Assembly: GCA_016124375.1 (NCBI GenBank)
Contig: WGNV01000009.1
Location: 62,001-126,000, forward strand
Direction: 5' to 3'
From: Tepidisphaera sp.
GTDB lineage: Bacteria > Planctomycetota > Phycisphaerae > Phycisphaerales > UBA1924
DNA: 64,000 nt
Shown here in pieces: positions 10,416-19,989 of the stretch. The translations under genes were made by a program, and so were the position numbers. The notes beneath the pieces were generated by a model that saw nothing but the letters and a program-made list of their open reading frames with translations, had not been told where the DNA came from and did not search any database. Every line of letters starts with the position of its first letter. Positions within the stretch are counted from its first letter, which is position 1.

Positions 10416-12359
10416 TCATCGCCGCAGCCCGATCCGCCTCAAGCCTCGCGAGGCCAGCCACAGCAGCCCCAGGGCCGCCAGCAGCGACACCAGGGCAAAA
10501 ACGCCCATCCAGGTGCCCATCGCCAGGTAGCTCATCGATCCCACCCCGAAGTAGTCGACCTGGTTTCCGGCGCTCACACGCCCACTTTGCCACCCGTACA
10601 GCTGCATCGCCATCACGATCATCCCGAACGGGTTCAGGGTGAATACCACCGACTCGACCTGCGACCAGGTGTTGTACAACCCCATATTCCGGAAGATGCC
10701 CTCGGCGATGCCCATGCCCAGCGGCACGCCTCCCCAGGTGAGCAGCAAGGCCGCGGCACTGGCCATGGTGGCCTTCTGGGTGGTGCGCAGGCCCAGGCCG
10801 ATGAGCGTTCCCACAGCCGCGGCTATCGCCACGCTGGGCACCACCACCATCGCCGCATACACCAACGTCAACCAGATCACATTGCCGAACACCCACGCCA
10901 GCACCAGGTGCGCCCCGATGACGCTGACGCCGAACCACGCGTGCCTCATCGCGCCAACGAACTTGCCCAAGACGATCTGGCGGGCGCTCAGGGGCGTCGT
11001 GAGCAGGATGTCCAGCGTGCGAGACTCACGCTCGCTGGGGAAGCCCCCGCTGGCGGCCGACGCCGTGGTGAGCACCGCCACCAGCAGCCCCAGGAACGAG
11101 ACGACGTGGTGAACGCTCGAATCCGTCACCCCGTCGTACGCCACATCCAGCACCCCAAAGCCGATGAACGCCATCCAGGTGACCACCCGCAGGCTCAGCT
11201 TGGTGACCAAGGGCGTCGCGCATTCTCGCCAACGCACCGGGTGCTCACCCACCACGCGGCTCGTCCCTTCCAGGGCCCCGGTTGCCCGCCCGAGTTTGCG
11301 TTGGTTCCCCTCCGGTGCGACCGCTCCCGCATCGCCCGCTTCAGGCGGGGCCTCCGAGGTCTTGGCGGCTTTGCCGGCCTTGGCCCGATGACGGCCCCTC
11401 CCTGACGGGGCCGGATCCATGGTCAGGCGACCCTTGGCCGCGAGCGAGCGCAGCCGCAGACACGACAGCAGGAAGAGCACTCCCGACCACCCGAGGTTCC
11501 ACGCGACGGCGCCAGCGACCATCAATCCCAGGTTCACGCCGGGGACAGGCGAATCCTGTCCGAAGGCTGCCCAGCCCAGGGCGAACGTCGGCATGATGAA
11601 TGGCAGGTGTCGCACGTCCATGAGCGTGGTATCGAGGAGCAGGTTCACCAGCGACCCGAGCAGCGGCACGCCGAACTGCTGGAAGGCCAGGAGCGCCAGG
11701 CCCGAGACCGCCGCCCGCGTGATCCGGTTGGCGCTGATCGATGCGTACACCCCGCACACCAGCCCGCACAGGGCGGTCGAGCCGACGATGGCGGCGCAGT
11801 ACGCCAGGGTGGAGGCGCTGACGCCGCCGAAGATGCGCACCGCCAGCAGCACGGGCAGGGGCAGCAGCGCCAGCACCAGCATCTGGGCGCCCCCGGCCAG
11901 CACCTTGCCCAGCACGATTTCCCACGTGCGCAGGGGCGTAGCCAGCAGGGCCCACAGCGTGCCCGCCTGACGCTCGCCACAGATCGCCATCGAGGTCGCC
12001 GACACGCTGAGGAGCGAGAGAATCACGAACTCGAACCACACCGTCGCGATGACCAGCGCCGGCGCGACCCGCTGCAGTTGCTGCAGCGTCGCGATGTTGG
12101 AGTCGTTGGCGCCGTCCTCCGTGAACCCGCGCATGTTCACCGCCGAGGAGTAGGTGATCGCCAGCACCACCAGCAGCAGCCCGACCACCGCCAAGCGCGT
12201 CAAATACGTGCCCATGCGGCGACTCGACTTGGCCACGTCGCGGGCCACGATCGGCCCCGGGAATCGCCGCCATGGCCCCTTGCTGGGCCACGTGGGCTTG
12301 AGCCGCTTGGGCGCCGGGGGCGGCGCCTCCGCACCGGGAACCATCGCGGCGTCGCTCAT
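10416..12359 (-). CDS. ABC-2 type transport permease, two half-permeases fused
   Basis: A 647-residue membrane subunit of an exporter-type ABC system, partner of the ATPase gene it overlaps by 4 bases (ATGA). The protein consists of two related halves: each has an early membrane helix, then a cytoplasmic signature of the form ER-x4-TL-xx-LL-x-TPL (ERQAGTLWALLATPL and ERESRTLDILLTTPL) followed by IVLGK and five or six helices. A basic, Pro/Gly-rich linker near residues 315-345 joins them. Most ABC-2 systems use two separate half-size subunits, so this is a natural dimer in one chain. The context with a MoxR/vWA operon suggests export or surface assembly, but the substrate is unknown. It is the last gene of the run; the rRNA promoter follows 118 bases later. 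Confidence 0.87.
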   Translation of the reverse strand: MSDAAMVPGAEAPPPAPKRLKPTWPSKGPWRRFPGPIVARDVAKSSRRMGTYLTRLAVVGLLLVVLAITYSSAVNMRGFTEDGANDSNIATLQQLQRVAPALVIATVWFEFVILSLLSVSATSMAICGERQAGTLWALLATPLRTWEIVLGKVLAGGAQMLVLALLPLPVLLAVRIFGGVSASTLAYCAAIVGSTALCGLVCGVYASISANRITRAAVSGLALLAFQQFGVPLLGSLVNLLLDTTLMDVRHLPFIMPTFALGWAAFGQDSPVPGVNLGLMVAGAVAWNLGWSGVLFLLSCLRLRSLAAKGRLTMDPAPSGRGRHRAKAGKAAKTSEAPPEAGDAGAVAPEGNQRKLGRATGALEGTSRVVGEHPVRWRECATPLVTKLSLRVVTWMAFIGFGVLDVAYDGVTDSSVHHVVSFLGLLVAVLTTASAASGGFPSERESRTLDILLTTPLSARQIVLGKFVGAMRHAWFGVSVIGAHLVLAWVFGNVIWLTLVYAAMVVVPSVAIAAAVGTLIGLGLRTTQKATMASAAALLLTWGGVPLGMGIAEGIFRNMGLYNTWSQVESVVFTLNPFGMIVMAMQLYGWQSGRVSAGNQVDYFGVGSMSYLAMGTWMGVFALVSLLAALGLLWLASRGLRRIGLRR

Positions 12360-13303
12360 TGCAACGCCCCCGTGGTCAACTTGAGGAACGCGTCCTCAAG
12401 TTTGACTTCCTGCGGCTCAAAAGCCGCGATCTTCGCGCCCCGGGTCAGCAACGCCTCGATCACGAAGTGGTGCCCGTGGGCGCCCGCCGCCAGATCGATC
12501 ACCAGTGCCCGCCCATCCGGCGCCACGCGGGCGAAGCGCGGCTCGCCCGCCAGCGCCGCCGCCAGGTCCCCCGCCGACACGCTCGATTCCTCGAGCGTCA
12601 CGCGGATCCGGTCTCCCTCGCCCCGGGCGGCCTTGGTCTTGGCCAGCGCCTCGTCGATCGACCCGGCGTACAGCAGCTTCCCGCGCTCGATGATGCCGAT
12701 GCTGGTGCACATCTCGGCCAGTTCGGTGAGGATGTGACTGCTCACCATCAGGCTCTTGCCCATGCGCCCAAGCTCCGTAAGCAGGCTGCGCATCTCGATC
12801 CGCGCCCGCGGATCAAGCCCGCTGGCGGGTTCGTCCAGGAACAACACCTTGGGGTCGTGCACCAGCACGCGGGCGACGCCCAGCCGCTGCTGCATGCCGC
12901 GCGACAGGCCATCCACCAGCGCATGCTGCTTCTCGGTGAGGTCGGTCAGTTCCAGCACCTGGCCGATGATCTTCGGGCGTTCGCGCCGCGGGATATCGAA
13001 CGCCGCGGCGAAGAACTGCAAATACTCGTCCACCGTCAGGTCGTCATACACGCCCAGAAAATCCGGCATGTAACCGATCATCCGTCGGATCTGGTCCGGC
13101 TCCTTGGTGATGTCCAGCCCGCACACGCTCGCGCTGCCCGCGTCGGGCTTCATCAGGCACGCCAGGATCTTCATGGCGGTCGTCTTGCCCGCGCCGTTGG
13201 GGCCGATGAAGCCGAACACCTCGCCCGGGCCGATGTCCAGCGTGAGGTCATTAAGTGCGACGAGCTTGCCATACCGCTTGGTGATGCCCCGGGTCTGAAT
13301 CAT
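12356..13303 (-). CDS. ABC transporter ATP-binding protein (ABC-2/NatA-type)
   Basis: A 315-residue cytoplasmic ATPase powering the adjacent permease. Walker A is GPNGAGKT (34-41), the signature LSRGMQ (133-138), Walker B VLFLDE (153-158) and the switch histidine H190. The Q-loop position reads GYMPDF, with no glutamine, as in many exporters of this subfamily. About 80 residues after the nucleotide domain form a C-terminal regulatory extension. The ATG at 13303 overlaps the stop of the preceding gene by 4 bases (ATGA); that fits the family start MIQTRGITKRYGK better than codons further upstream. It is translationally coupled on both sides. Confidence 0.93.
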   Translation of the reverse strand: MIQTRGITKRYGKLVALNDLTLDIGPGEVFGFIGPNGAGKTTAMKILACLMKPDAGSASVCGLDITKEPDQIRRMIGYMPDFLGVYDDLTVDEYLQFFAAAFDIPRRERPKIIGQVLELTDLTEKQHALVDGLSRGMQQRLGVARVLVHDPKVLFLDEPASGLDPRARIEMRSLLTELGRMGKSLMVSSHILTELAEMCTSIGIIERGKLLYAGSIDEALAKTKAARGEGDRIRVTLEESSVSAGDLAAALAGEPRFARVAPDGRALVIDLAAGAHGHHFVIEALLTRGAKIAAFEPQEVKLEDAFLKLTTGALQ

Positions 13304-15591
13304 GGCGCGGGTTCCTCTTCGATGGGCACGACGAGCCTGACCAGCCGCACGCCCCTGCCGGGAGTCGAAATGCCGTCCTTCATGCCGTTGAGTTGGACCA
13401 TCACGCAGGCGTATCGCCCGCTCTTGACCCGGGCGGCGATCGCGTCGTCGCGCTCCCGCGCCCCGCTGAGGGCCAGGGCGGGCCATGTCAGATTGTTCGA
13501 CGAGTTCTCATAGGGCCAGGCCTCGTAGATGTTCGGGGTTTGCTGCCATTGGCCGTCCCACCCGGCCGCCGAGTCGATCTGCACTTCCAGCGTCATGCTG
13601 TTTTCGCCCGGTCCGGGCGCCGTGCCGTTGGGCGAGACCCGCCCGTCCTTGGTCGCCAGCATCACCGGCCCGGGCGTTACGCCGCCGGGAATCTCGGTGA
13701 TATCGATCCGCCACGACTTGGCCGCCTTGATCACCCGCACGCGGGGGATCGACGCTTCGCGTGGCCCGGCGGCCATCTGGAACTGAAACGTCCGCACGGT
13801 CCACTGCGCCTGCGACGCGGGCGCGAGCACCACGGAGCCCGCCTCTTCGCCCCCGTCGGCCAGCAGCAGGCTCGCACGCAGGTCTCCAAACCCAACCCGC
13901 CGCCCCGCCTCCCACGCGCTGAAACCTGTGCTCACCCCCCGCCAGGCGCTCGACGCCTCCCGCGGCAGTTCCACGCTCTCGGGGCGCGCCGAATAGCTGC
14001 TCACGACCCCGCACCGCCACTGCGTGTCGTCCAGCACGTCCACCACCTCGCACGAGCCCCGCACGGAATCGCCCCGCCTCATCACCATGGGCAGCAGCAG
14101 CCCCGCCAGGCTCATCGCCCCGATCCACAGCAGCGCCCGCGAGATGTGCCAGCGGGAGGTCGCGCGCCGCTTGGACCTCCATCGTTCCAGCGGGCCGATG
14201 CCCACGCCCAGCAGCAGCAGGCAACCCGCGATGCCGTAGAACACGCCCGAACCGATCTGCGGATTGGGAGTCACCTGATCCAGCGCCTGGCGGATCGCGG
14301 TGCGCTCCAGCGCATCGACCCCGCTGTTCCACTGCATCGCGCGGAAGCCGTAATACTGATCCGTCGGCCGCCCCCAGGCACGCGAATACCGGCTCAGCGG
14401 GCTGAGCCGCTCGTCCGCGAGCAGGCTGAGCCACACGTTGCGAGCGCCCGCCCGGGCGTCAGTCACGCGCAGGCGGGCCACGTCGACCCCGATCAGCGTC
14501 ACGACGCCAAGCCCGACCGGCCCCCGCGCCAAGAGTCCCCGGCCCGGCTCCGGGTGCTCCGCCACGCCCCACGCCGAAATCCAGCCCTTTTCCTCCCCCG
14601 CCTTCGTGACCGAAATCACCCGGGCGGCCAGCCGCGTCGCGGCCGGCGCAGGTCGATCGTCCGTCCCGAGCGGCAACGTCTCTCGCTGCTCCTCGGGCAT
14701 CCCGGAAAACTGGTTCTTCTTGATCGGCGAATAGCGCTGACGCCAGCGTTCGAGCGTCGCCCGCATCACCTCTCCACCCGGCGTGATGACCTGCGGCTCA
14801 TCCACCTGAAGCAGGCCGTCGCTGCCCGGCACCCACATCTTCCATTCCGGGCTCGGGGAATCGATGATCACCACCAGCCGCCCGCCCGCCCCGATCCACT
14901 GCAGCAACGCGCTCTTGGCGCGGGCGTCGGCCCGGGCCAGCTCGCTCGCCTTGCTCACGATCACATCCGCCCCCTGGTAACTCAGCCACGCATGAGGCAG
15001 GGCCTTGGAATCGCCCAGCAGATCGACGGCAAGCGCGTCCTCAAAGTCCGGCACCGGAGGTCCGACGTTGGCGTCCTCGGGTTCCGGAATCTGTCCGAGC
15101 GGCTTCTTGAGACAGTCACGCAAGGTTCCGTCGCCCACCTCGAGCACGCGGACCATCTCCATAACGGGATTGGCCAGTGTCTCGGGCGGGGGCGCCTGGG
15201 TGGAAAGCCGCACCGCGTCAAACGTGCGGAAGCGCTCGGACACGAATCGCACCACGATCTGGTCGGTGTTGTGGGGCGGCGCCGCAACGAGCTCGATGGG
15301 CACGCTGACCCCGGGTGTGGTCGCCGCGGGCACGATCAGGGCGACATTCTCCGACCCGTCCTGGGGATAGGAAATCTCCACCCACCCCTGCACCGCCCGG
15401 GAGCCGCTGGAGATGTGCACGACCACCGGGCTCCACCGCTCGGCACTCATGGGTGAGCCGAACGGAAACTCGATCCGGTCGATGCGCGGGCTGTCGGGGT
15501 CGGCCCCGCCCCCGCCGAGCGCACGGGCAGGCGCTGCCCGCAGGACCAGCAGGGCCAGCACGCACAGAAGCACGCGCCACAGCCGGCTCAC
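13300..15591 (-). CDS. Secreted/membrane protein of a Bat-type operon, function unknown
   Basis: A 763-residue protein. I chose the GTG at 15591 because it overlaps the previous stop as GTGA and gives a clean signal peptide (WRVLLCVLALLVLRAAPARA). Residues 25-450 are predicted periplasmic and include a Rossmann-like stretch (LSYQGADVIVSKASELARADARAKSALLQWIGAGGRLVVI, about 205-245), which resembles the glutamine-amidotransferase-like or DUF4350-like domains of such operons, without a visible catalytic Cys. Two membrane helices lie near 435-455 and 475-495, and a further 260-residue soluble domain follows. It sits between a vWA membrane protein and an ABC ATPase, all overlapping, so it probably belongs to the same envelope complex. 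Confidence 0.7.
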   Translation of the reverse strand: MSRLWRVLLCVLALLVLRAAPARALGGGGADPDSPRIDRIEFPFGSPMSAERWSPVVVHISSGSRAVQGWVEISYPQDGSENVALIVPAATTPGVSVPIELVAAPPHNTDQIVVRFVSERFRTFDAVRLSTQAPPPETLANPVMEMVRVLEVGDGTLRDCLKKPLGQIPEPEDANVGPPVPDFEDALAVDLLGDSKALPHAWLSYQGADVIVSKASELARADARAKSALLQWIGAGGRLVVIIDSPSPEWKMWVPGSDGLLQVDEPQVITPGGEVMRATLERWRQRYSPIKKNQFSGMPEEQRETLPLGTDDRPAPAATRLAARVISVTKAGEEKGWISAWGVAEHPEPGRGLLARGPVGLGVVTLIGVDVARLRVTDARAGARNVWLSLLADERLSPLSRYSRAWGRPTDQYYGFRAMQWNSGVDALERTAIRQALDQVTPNPQIGSGVFYGIAGCLLLLGVGIGPLERWRSKRRATSRWHISRALLWIGAMSLAGLLLPMVMRRGDSVRGSCEVVDVLDDTQWRCGVVSSYSARPESVELPREASSAWRGVSTGFSAWEAGRRVGFGDLRASLLLADGGEEAGSVVLAPASQAQWTVRTFQFQMAAGPREASIPRVRVIKAAKSWRIDITEIPGGVTPGPVMLATKDGRVSPNGTAPGPGENSMTLEVQIDSAAGWDGQWQQTPNIYEAWPYENSSNNLTWPALALSGARERDDAIAARVKSGRYACVMVQLNGMKDGISTPGRGVRLVRLVVPIEEEPAP

Positions 15592-17870
15592 ACGTGCACC
15601 TTCTTGTTGTACACGAACCACTCGAGCATGAGCACGCCCACCCCCGCAAGCAGAATCCAGGGCCACAACTGCTTGCGCCCCGCCTCCGGCCCCTTGGCCT
15701 TCGCCGTCGCCTGCTTGTTGGCCAGTTCCACGCGATCCTCCGCCCCGACGTTCGACTCGGCGCTGTCCAGCAGCGACGACGCGTAATACCGCTTCGCCCC
15801 CGAGCCCGCCTTGATATCCGTCGACCCCGCCGCCCCGCTCCAGCTCAACTCATACACACCCACGCGCTTCAGCGGCCCGAACACCACGCGCCCGTCCGCC
15901 CCGATGCCGATCTCCTGCGTCGTGCCGTCGGGCAGCTTCAGGCTCGCCCCGCTCGCCCCCGCCGGCAACCGATCGCTCAGCACCTGCCCGGGCTGCACCT
16001 GCCGCTGCGTGCCCCCGTCTACGTCATCACCCAGGTACGTCGTCGCCTGGGCCACAAACACCACGAAGCTCACGTTGAACGGCCAATCGCTCTCCGCAAC
16101 GTCAAAGGGCACCACCACCGCGTGCACGTCGCCCGCGATCGTGTCCACGATGATCGGCCCCGCGTCGCTCCACGCCAGCGCCGTCGCCCCCGAGCCCGGC
16201 AGCACCTCGATCTTGCGGCTCTTGGCGATGTTCAACCCGTCCAGGTTCACCGATCGCATCAGCGGATGATCCCGCCGCCAGTCCACGATGCCGCTGGCGC
16301 CCGCCTCGCCCACCACCTTGATGCCCGACGACTGCCCGCTCAGACGCGTCGGCGCATCACCGAGTATCAGATACCGTCCGGGCGGCAAGTCTGGCGTGTT
16401 GTCCGGCGGGGGTGCGGGCGTCGTCGGCTTGGGCGTGGCTCCGGCGGGCGCGGCTCCGCCCGACGCCGGCGCCTGGGCGACATCCCCGCCCGCGGCTTTC
16501 TTCGCCCCGGGCGGCAACCACCGATCCAGAATGATCACATCAAACTCGCCCAGCGTGCCCGCCGAGGCCCGCTGCTGAAACTGCTCGGGCGTCAACTCCA
16601 CCAGATGGCTCAACGGCAACCCGCTCAGCACGCTGCTGATAAATAGATTCCCGCCCGGCTGCACCAGCGCCACCGCCAGCTTCCTCGCCGGCGGCACCAC
16701 CAGCCACGCCGAATCATCAATCGCCATCACATCGCCGCTGGGCGCGTCGTTCGCCCCGGGGTCGCGCAACCTCGCCTGCACCACCGCCCCTTCGGTGCGA
16801 TCAATCGAAAACACCACGCCCGCCTGACCTGGCTGCAACTCGGGCTTCTTTTCAGGCTCACCCTGCTTGTCCGGGTTACCCCCTGCCGCGGCGATCGCCT
16901 CCCGCTCCTGCCCCGCCGCCTGCGCCGCCGCTGCCGGCCCCAGCGAAAGCCCGTTCGAAGACGCCGCGGGAATCGTCGCGCTCTTGATTCCCTTGCCCAC
17001 GCCGTCGATGAGAAACTCCACGTCCACCGCCCGTTCCTTGGGCTCGTTGTTCTGCACCGACACAAACACGCTCAGGTGCGTGGGGTCTTCAAAGCTCCGC
17101 TCGCTGCGGATCCCCACGATCCCCACGTCCGCCGAATCCGCCTGGCCTACGCGATGAAACTCGACGTCGTCCTCCGGCCCCGGCGTCGCCTTGGCCGCGT
17201 CGGGAATGCGACCATCCGAGAAAATCTGGATCGTCATCGGCTCACCCGCCATCAGCCCCTGCCCCTCGACGATCCGCTGGGGCGACTGGGCTTTGGCCAG
17301 CCGCATCGCCTCGTCGATCGACGTCGGGCCGTCGCGGGCCGTGATCTCCATCACGCGGCGTTTCAGCAGTTCCTTGTCGCTGGTAAACGTCGATTGCAGC
17401 GTCTCGCCCTGCGAATCAAACGCGATGATCATCGCGGTGTCGGCCTTGTCGCTGTTGAGCAGGCCCCCATCGCGCATGTCGTCGATCAACGCCATCGCCT
17501 GCTTCTTGGCGGCTTCCAACCTCGTCGTCTTGCCCCCCTTGCCGTCGCTCTCGTCGTTGCTGGTCATCGAGCCGCTGCGATCGATCATGATCACCTGGCG
17601 ATTGCCGCTGAGCTTCTGCCCGGCCATCTCCGGCTGGGCCAGCGCCACGCACACGCCCGCCAGCACGATCAGTTGCAGCAGCAGCAGGATGTTCCGGCGC
17701 AGCCTCTGAAACGGCGCGTTGGCCTGCAGATCCTGAATCGCCTTCTTCCAGAGCAGCGTCGTGGAGATTTCCATGTCGCGCCGGCGCAGCTTTAGGAAGT
17801 ACAGAATGATCAGCGTGGGGGCCGCGATGGCCGCCGCGATGCCGCCGATGAAGGGGGTTAGCCAGGTCAT
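15588..17870 (-). CDS. BatA-like vWA-domain membrane protein
   Basis: A 760-residue protein. The N-terminus matches the BatA family: helix 1 (5-26), the motif RRRDMEISTTLLWKKAI, helix 2 (59-78), then a von Willebrand A domain with an intact metal site (D97-R-S99-G-S101). A long Pro/Ala/Gly linker lies near 460-490 and a last membrane helix close to the C-terminus (PWILLAGVGVLMLEWFVY). In BatA proteins the vWA domain faces the periplasm and works with MoxR ATPases. The start overlaps the stop of the DUF58 gene (ATGA). It is three times longer than typical BatA (about 330 residues), because a second Rossmann-like part and a beta-rich domain follow the vWA domain. Confidence 0.85.
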   Translation of the reverse strand: MTWLTPFIGGIAAAIAAPTLIILYFLKLRRRDMEISTTLLWKKAIQDLQANAPFQRLRRNILLLLQLIVLAGVCVALAQPEMAGQKLSGNRQVIMIDRSGSMTSNDESDGKGGKTTRLEAAKKQAMALIDDMRDGGLLNSDKADTAMIIAFDSQGETLQSTFTSDKELLKRRVMEITARDGPTSIDEAMRLAKAQSPQRIVEGQGLMAGEPMTIQIFSDGRIPDAAKATPGPEDDVEFHRVGQADSADVGIVGIRSERSFEDPTHLSVFVSVQNNEPKERAVDVEFLIDGVGKGIKSATIPAASSNGLSLGPAAAAQAAGQEREAIAAAGGNPDKQGEPEKKPELQPGQAGVVFSIDRTEGAVVQARLRDPGANDAPSGDVMAIDDSAWLVVPPARKLAVALVQPGGNLFISSVLSGLPLSHLVELTPEQFQQRASAGTLGEFDVIILDRWLPPGAKKAAGGDVAQAPASGGAAPAGATPKPTTPAPPPDNTPDLPPGRYLILGDAPTRLSGQSSGIKVVGEAGASGIVDWRRDHPLMRSVNLDGLNIAKSRKIEVLPGSGATALAWSDAGPIIVDTIAGDVHAVVVPFDVAESDWPFNVSFVVFVAQATTYLGDDVDGGTQRQVQPGQVLSDRLPAGASGASLKLPDGTTQEIGIGADGRVVFGPLKRVGVYELSWSGAAGSTDIKAGSGAKRYYASSLLDSAESNVGAEDRVELANKQATAKAKGPEAGRKQLWPWILLAGVGVLMLEWFVYNKKVHV

Positions 17871-18790
17871 TTGACGATCCCCCTCTTCCGCAGGTAATCC
17901 AGCACCAGCACGTCCACCGGCGTGTCACTCCTCACCGTGATCAACGTCAGATCACGCCGGGCGCAGAACAGCCGCATCTGCTCGCAGTACGCCCCCAGCA
18001 TCGCCTTGTATCGCTTCAGCAGCGGGGCCGAGATCGTCACCTCCGCCATGTCGCCGTCTTCGATGTCCTTGAGCCGCAAATCGCCCGCGATCGGCGGCTC
18101 CACTTCCTGCGGGCTGAGCACCTGCACCACGAAGATGTCATACCCGTGCCCGACCAGCCGGCGCAGGCCCTGCTCGTAGCCTTCTTTGAAGAAGAAATCC
18201 GAGAAGACCAGCATCAAGCCCTTGCCGCGCCGGGCCAGCGCGATCCGCTCCGCCGCCTCGCGGAAACTGAACGTCCCGCCAGGGTTCAGCCCGCAGATCC
18301 ACTGCGCCAGATCATGCGAGCGGCGTTTGCCCCGCAGGTCCCGCAGCGAGCTCACCACGCCCCCCGGCCCGGGCCCCATCGCGGTCGCGCTCACGCGATT
18401 CAGATTGATCAGCCCCACATACCCCAGGGCCATGATCGCCTTCTGCATGAACAGAAACTTCGAAGGCTCGCCGCAATCGCTGCTGGCCGAGCAATCGATC
18501 ACCAACTGCAGCGACAGGTCTTCCTCTTCGAGGAAGAGTTTCAAGAAGAACTGATCGAGCCGCGCGAGGATGTTCCAGTCGATATGCCGGATGTCATCGC
18601 CCGTGGCGTAAGGCCGGTGATCCGCGAACTCGACGGATTGGCCGCGTTTCTTGCTGCGCCGCTCGCCCTTGAGCTTGCCAAAGAACACCCGCTTGGACGA
18701 AAGGTCCAGCGGATCAAGTTTGGCGATCAACTCAGACGTGAGCAGATCGTCCATGCGCTTGGGTCGGGTTGGGCTGGCGGTTGGAAGCAT
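17867..18790 (-). CDS. DUF58 family protein
   Basis: A 307-residue soluble protein (shorter by 12 if the ATG at 18754 is used, where family similarity begins with MDDLLTSELIAKLDPL). It carries the DUF58 hallmark EFADHRPYATGDDIRHIDWN followed by a vWA-like fold whose metal site is DCSAS. DUF58 proteins are encoded next to MoxR and BatA genes and are thought to link the ATPase to the membrane vWA proteins. No good ribosome site precedes either ATG. Downstream it overlaps the BatA-like gene by four bases. A palindrome (18801-18821) lies directly upstream. Confidence 0.9.
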   Translation of the reverse strand: MLPTASPTRPKRMDDLLTSELIAKLDPLDLSSKRVFFGKLKGERRSKKRGQSVEFADHRPYATGDDIRHIDWNILARLDQFFLKLFLEEEDLSLQLVIDCSASSDCGEPSKFLFMQKAIMALGYVGLINLNRVSATAMGPGPGGVVSSLRDLRGKRRSHDLAQWICGLNPGGTFSFREAAERIALARRGKGLMLVFSDFFFKEGYEQGLRRLVGHGYDIFVVQVLSPQEVEPPIAGDLRLKDIEDGDMAEVTISAPLLKRYKAMLGAYCEQMRLFCARRDLTLITVRSDTPVDVLVLDYLRKRGIVK

Positions 18791-18800
18791 GATCTTGGTA

Positions 18801-18863
18801 GGTCGGCTCTCCGAGCCGACCGTCTTTCTGCACTCCCGCCCTCCCTCACGGTCGGGCTACTGA
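18801..18863. repeat. Palindrome R4 plus a copy of hairpin repeat R2
   Basis: GGTCGGCTC-TCC-GAGCCGACC (18801-18821) is a perfect 9-base palindrome with a 3-base loop; it recurs at 46492-46512 after metK. It is followed at 18839-18863 by repeat R2 (minus orientation), which has stem GCCC/GGGC around GACCGTGAGGGA and occurs four times in the window. Confidence 0.75.
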
Positions 18864-18888
18864 CATCGATTCACCTACGTGCACTTTC

Positions 18889-18927
18889 CTATTTAGCAAT
18901 TTAGCAATTTAGTATTTAGCAATTTGC
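18889..18927. repeat. Octamer tandem repeat behind moxR
   Basis: AT-rich tandem copies of TTTAGCAA (period 8, with one interruption TTTAGTA) run up to the stop codon of the MoxR gene. A related octamer array (TAGCCATT) ends the vWA gene at 20260. Both stand out in otherwise GC-rich DNA. Confidence 0.75.
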
Positions 18928-19983
18928 CTACACCCCCGCCTTCACCGGCTCCGTCGGCGTCAGCGCCACGATCTGGCGCACCAGTTCATCCGGGTCCACG
19001 CGGTCCGCCTCGGCCTCGAAGTTCATCAGGAGCCGATGCCGCAGGCTCATGGTCGCGATGCTCTTGATGTCGCCGAAACTGACGTGATAGCGCCCTTCGA
19101 TCAGCGCCCGCACCTTGCCGCCCAGCATGAGCGCCTGAGCCGCTCGCGGGCTCGCCCCGCAGCGCACGTACTTGTTGGTCGGCCCATCACTCCCGCCCGC
19201 GGCCATCTCCCCCCCAGGATGCGTCGCCAGCACCAGCCTCGCGATGTACTCCTTCACGTGCGGCGCCACGATGCACCCGCGCACCAACTTCTGCGCCTCC
19301 AAAATCCCCGGCCCGTCCAGCACCTTCTCCGCTTCGGGGTTGGCCGTGCCCGTGGTGCGATCCAAAATCGTCATGAGGTCGGGCAGCGTGCTGTACCCCA
19401 CCACGATCTTGAAAATGAACCGGTCCAACTGGGCTTCAGGCAGCGGATACGTGCCTTCCTGCTCGATCGGGTTCTGCGTGGCGAGCACCAAAAACGGCTG
19501 CTGCAACTTGTACGTGGTTCCCGCGCTGGTCACGCTGCGTTCCTGCATCGCTTCCAAGAGAGCACTCTGCGTCTTGGGCGTCGCACGGTTGATTTCGTCG
19601 GCCAGCACCACCTGGGCGAAAATGGGCCCACGCTGGAACTCGAAGCGCCGCCGCCCGGTCTCGGGGTCTTCCATCACGATGTTCGTGCCGATCACGTCGG
19701 CGGGCATCAAGTCCGGCGTGAACTGAATACGGCTGAACGGTAGACTCAGCGCCTGCGCCAGCGTGCGCACCAGCAGGGTCTTGCCCAGCCCGGGCACGCC
19801 CTCCAGCAGCACGTTGCCGCCCGCAAAGAGCGCGACCAGCACGCCCTCCACGCCGTCGGCGTTGCCGACGACCACCTTGCCGATTTCACTCTTGAGTTTC
19901 TGGAACGTGGCCCGGAACTGCTCGCACTGGGCCTTCACCTCGGCGGGCGTTTCCATCTTGATTTCGCGTTCAACCGGCGGCAT
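18928..19983 (-). CDS. MoxR-type AAA+ ATPase
   Basis: A 351-residue AAA+ chaperone-like ATPase. Walker A is GVPGLGKT (62-69), Walker B VLADE (126-130), sensor 1 is at N171 within ATQNPIEQEGTYPLPEAQLDRF, and the family helix 2 insert reads RIQFTPDLMPADVIGTN. MoxR proteins act with vWA proteins to assemble or activate envelope complexes. ATG 19983 is preferred because AGGAG lies seven bases upstream. It is the first gene of the MoxR-DUF58-BatA run; a 137-base repeat-filled spacer separates it from DUF58, so read-through rather than overlap links them. Confidence 0.95.
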   Translation of the reverse strand: MPPVEREIKMETPAEVKAQCEQFRATFQKLKSEIGKVVVGNADGVEGVLVALFAGGNVLLEGVPGLGKTLLVRTLAQALSLPFSRIQFTPDLMPADVIGTNIVMEDPETGRRRFEFQRGPIFAQVVLADEINRATPKTQSALLEAMQERSVTSAGTTYKLQQPFLVLATQNPIEQEGTYPLPEAQLDRFIFKIVVGYSTLPDLMTILDRTTGTANPEAEKVLDGPGILEAQKLVRGCIVAPHVKEYIARLVLATHPGGEMAAGGSDGPTNKYVRCGASPRAAQALMLGGKVRALIEGRYHVSFGDIKSIATMSLRHRLLMNFEAEADRVDPDELVRQIVALTPTEPVKAGV

Positions 19984-19989
19984 GTGCAA

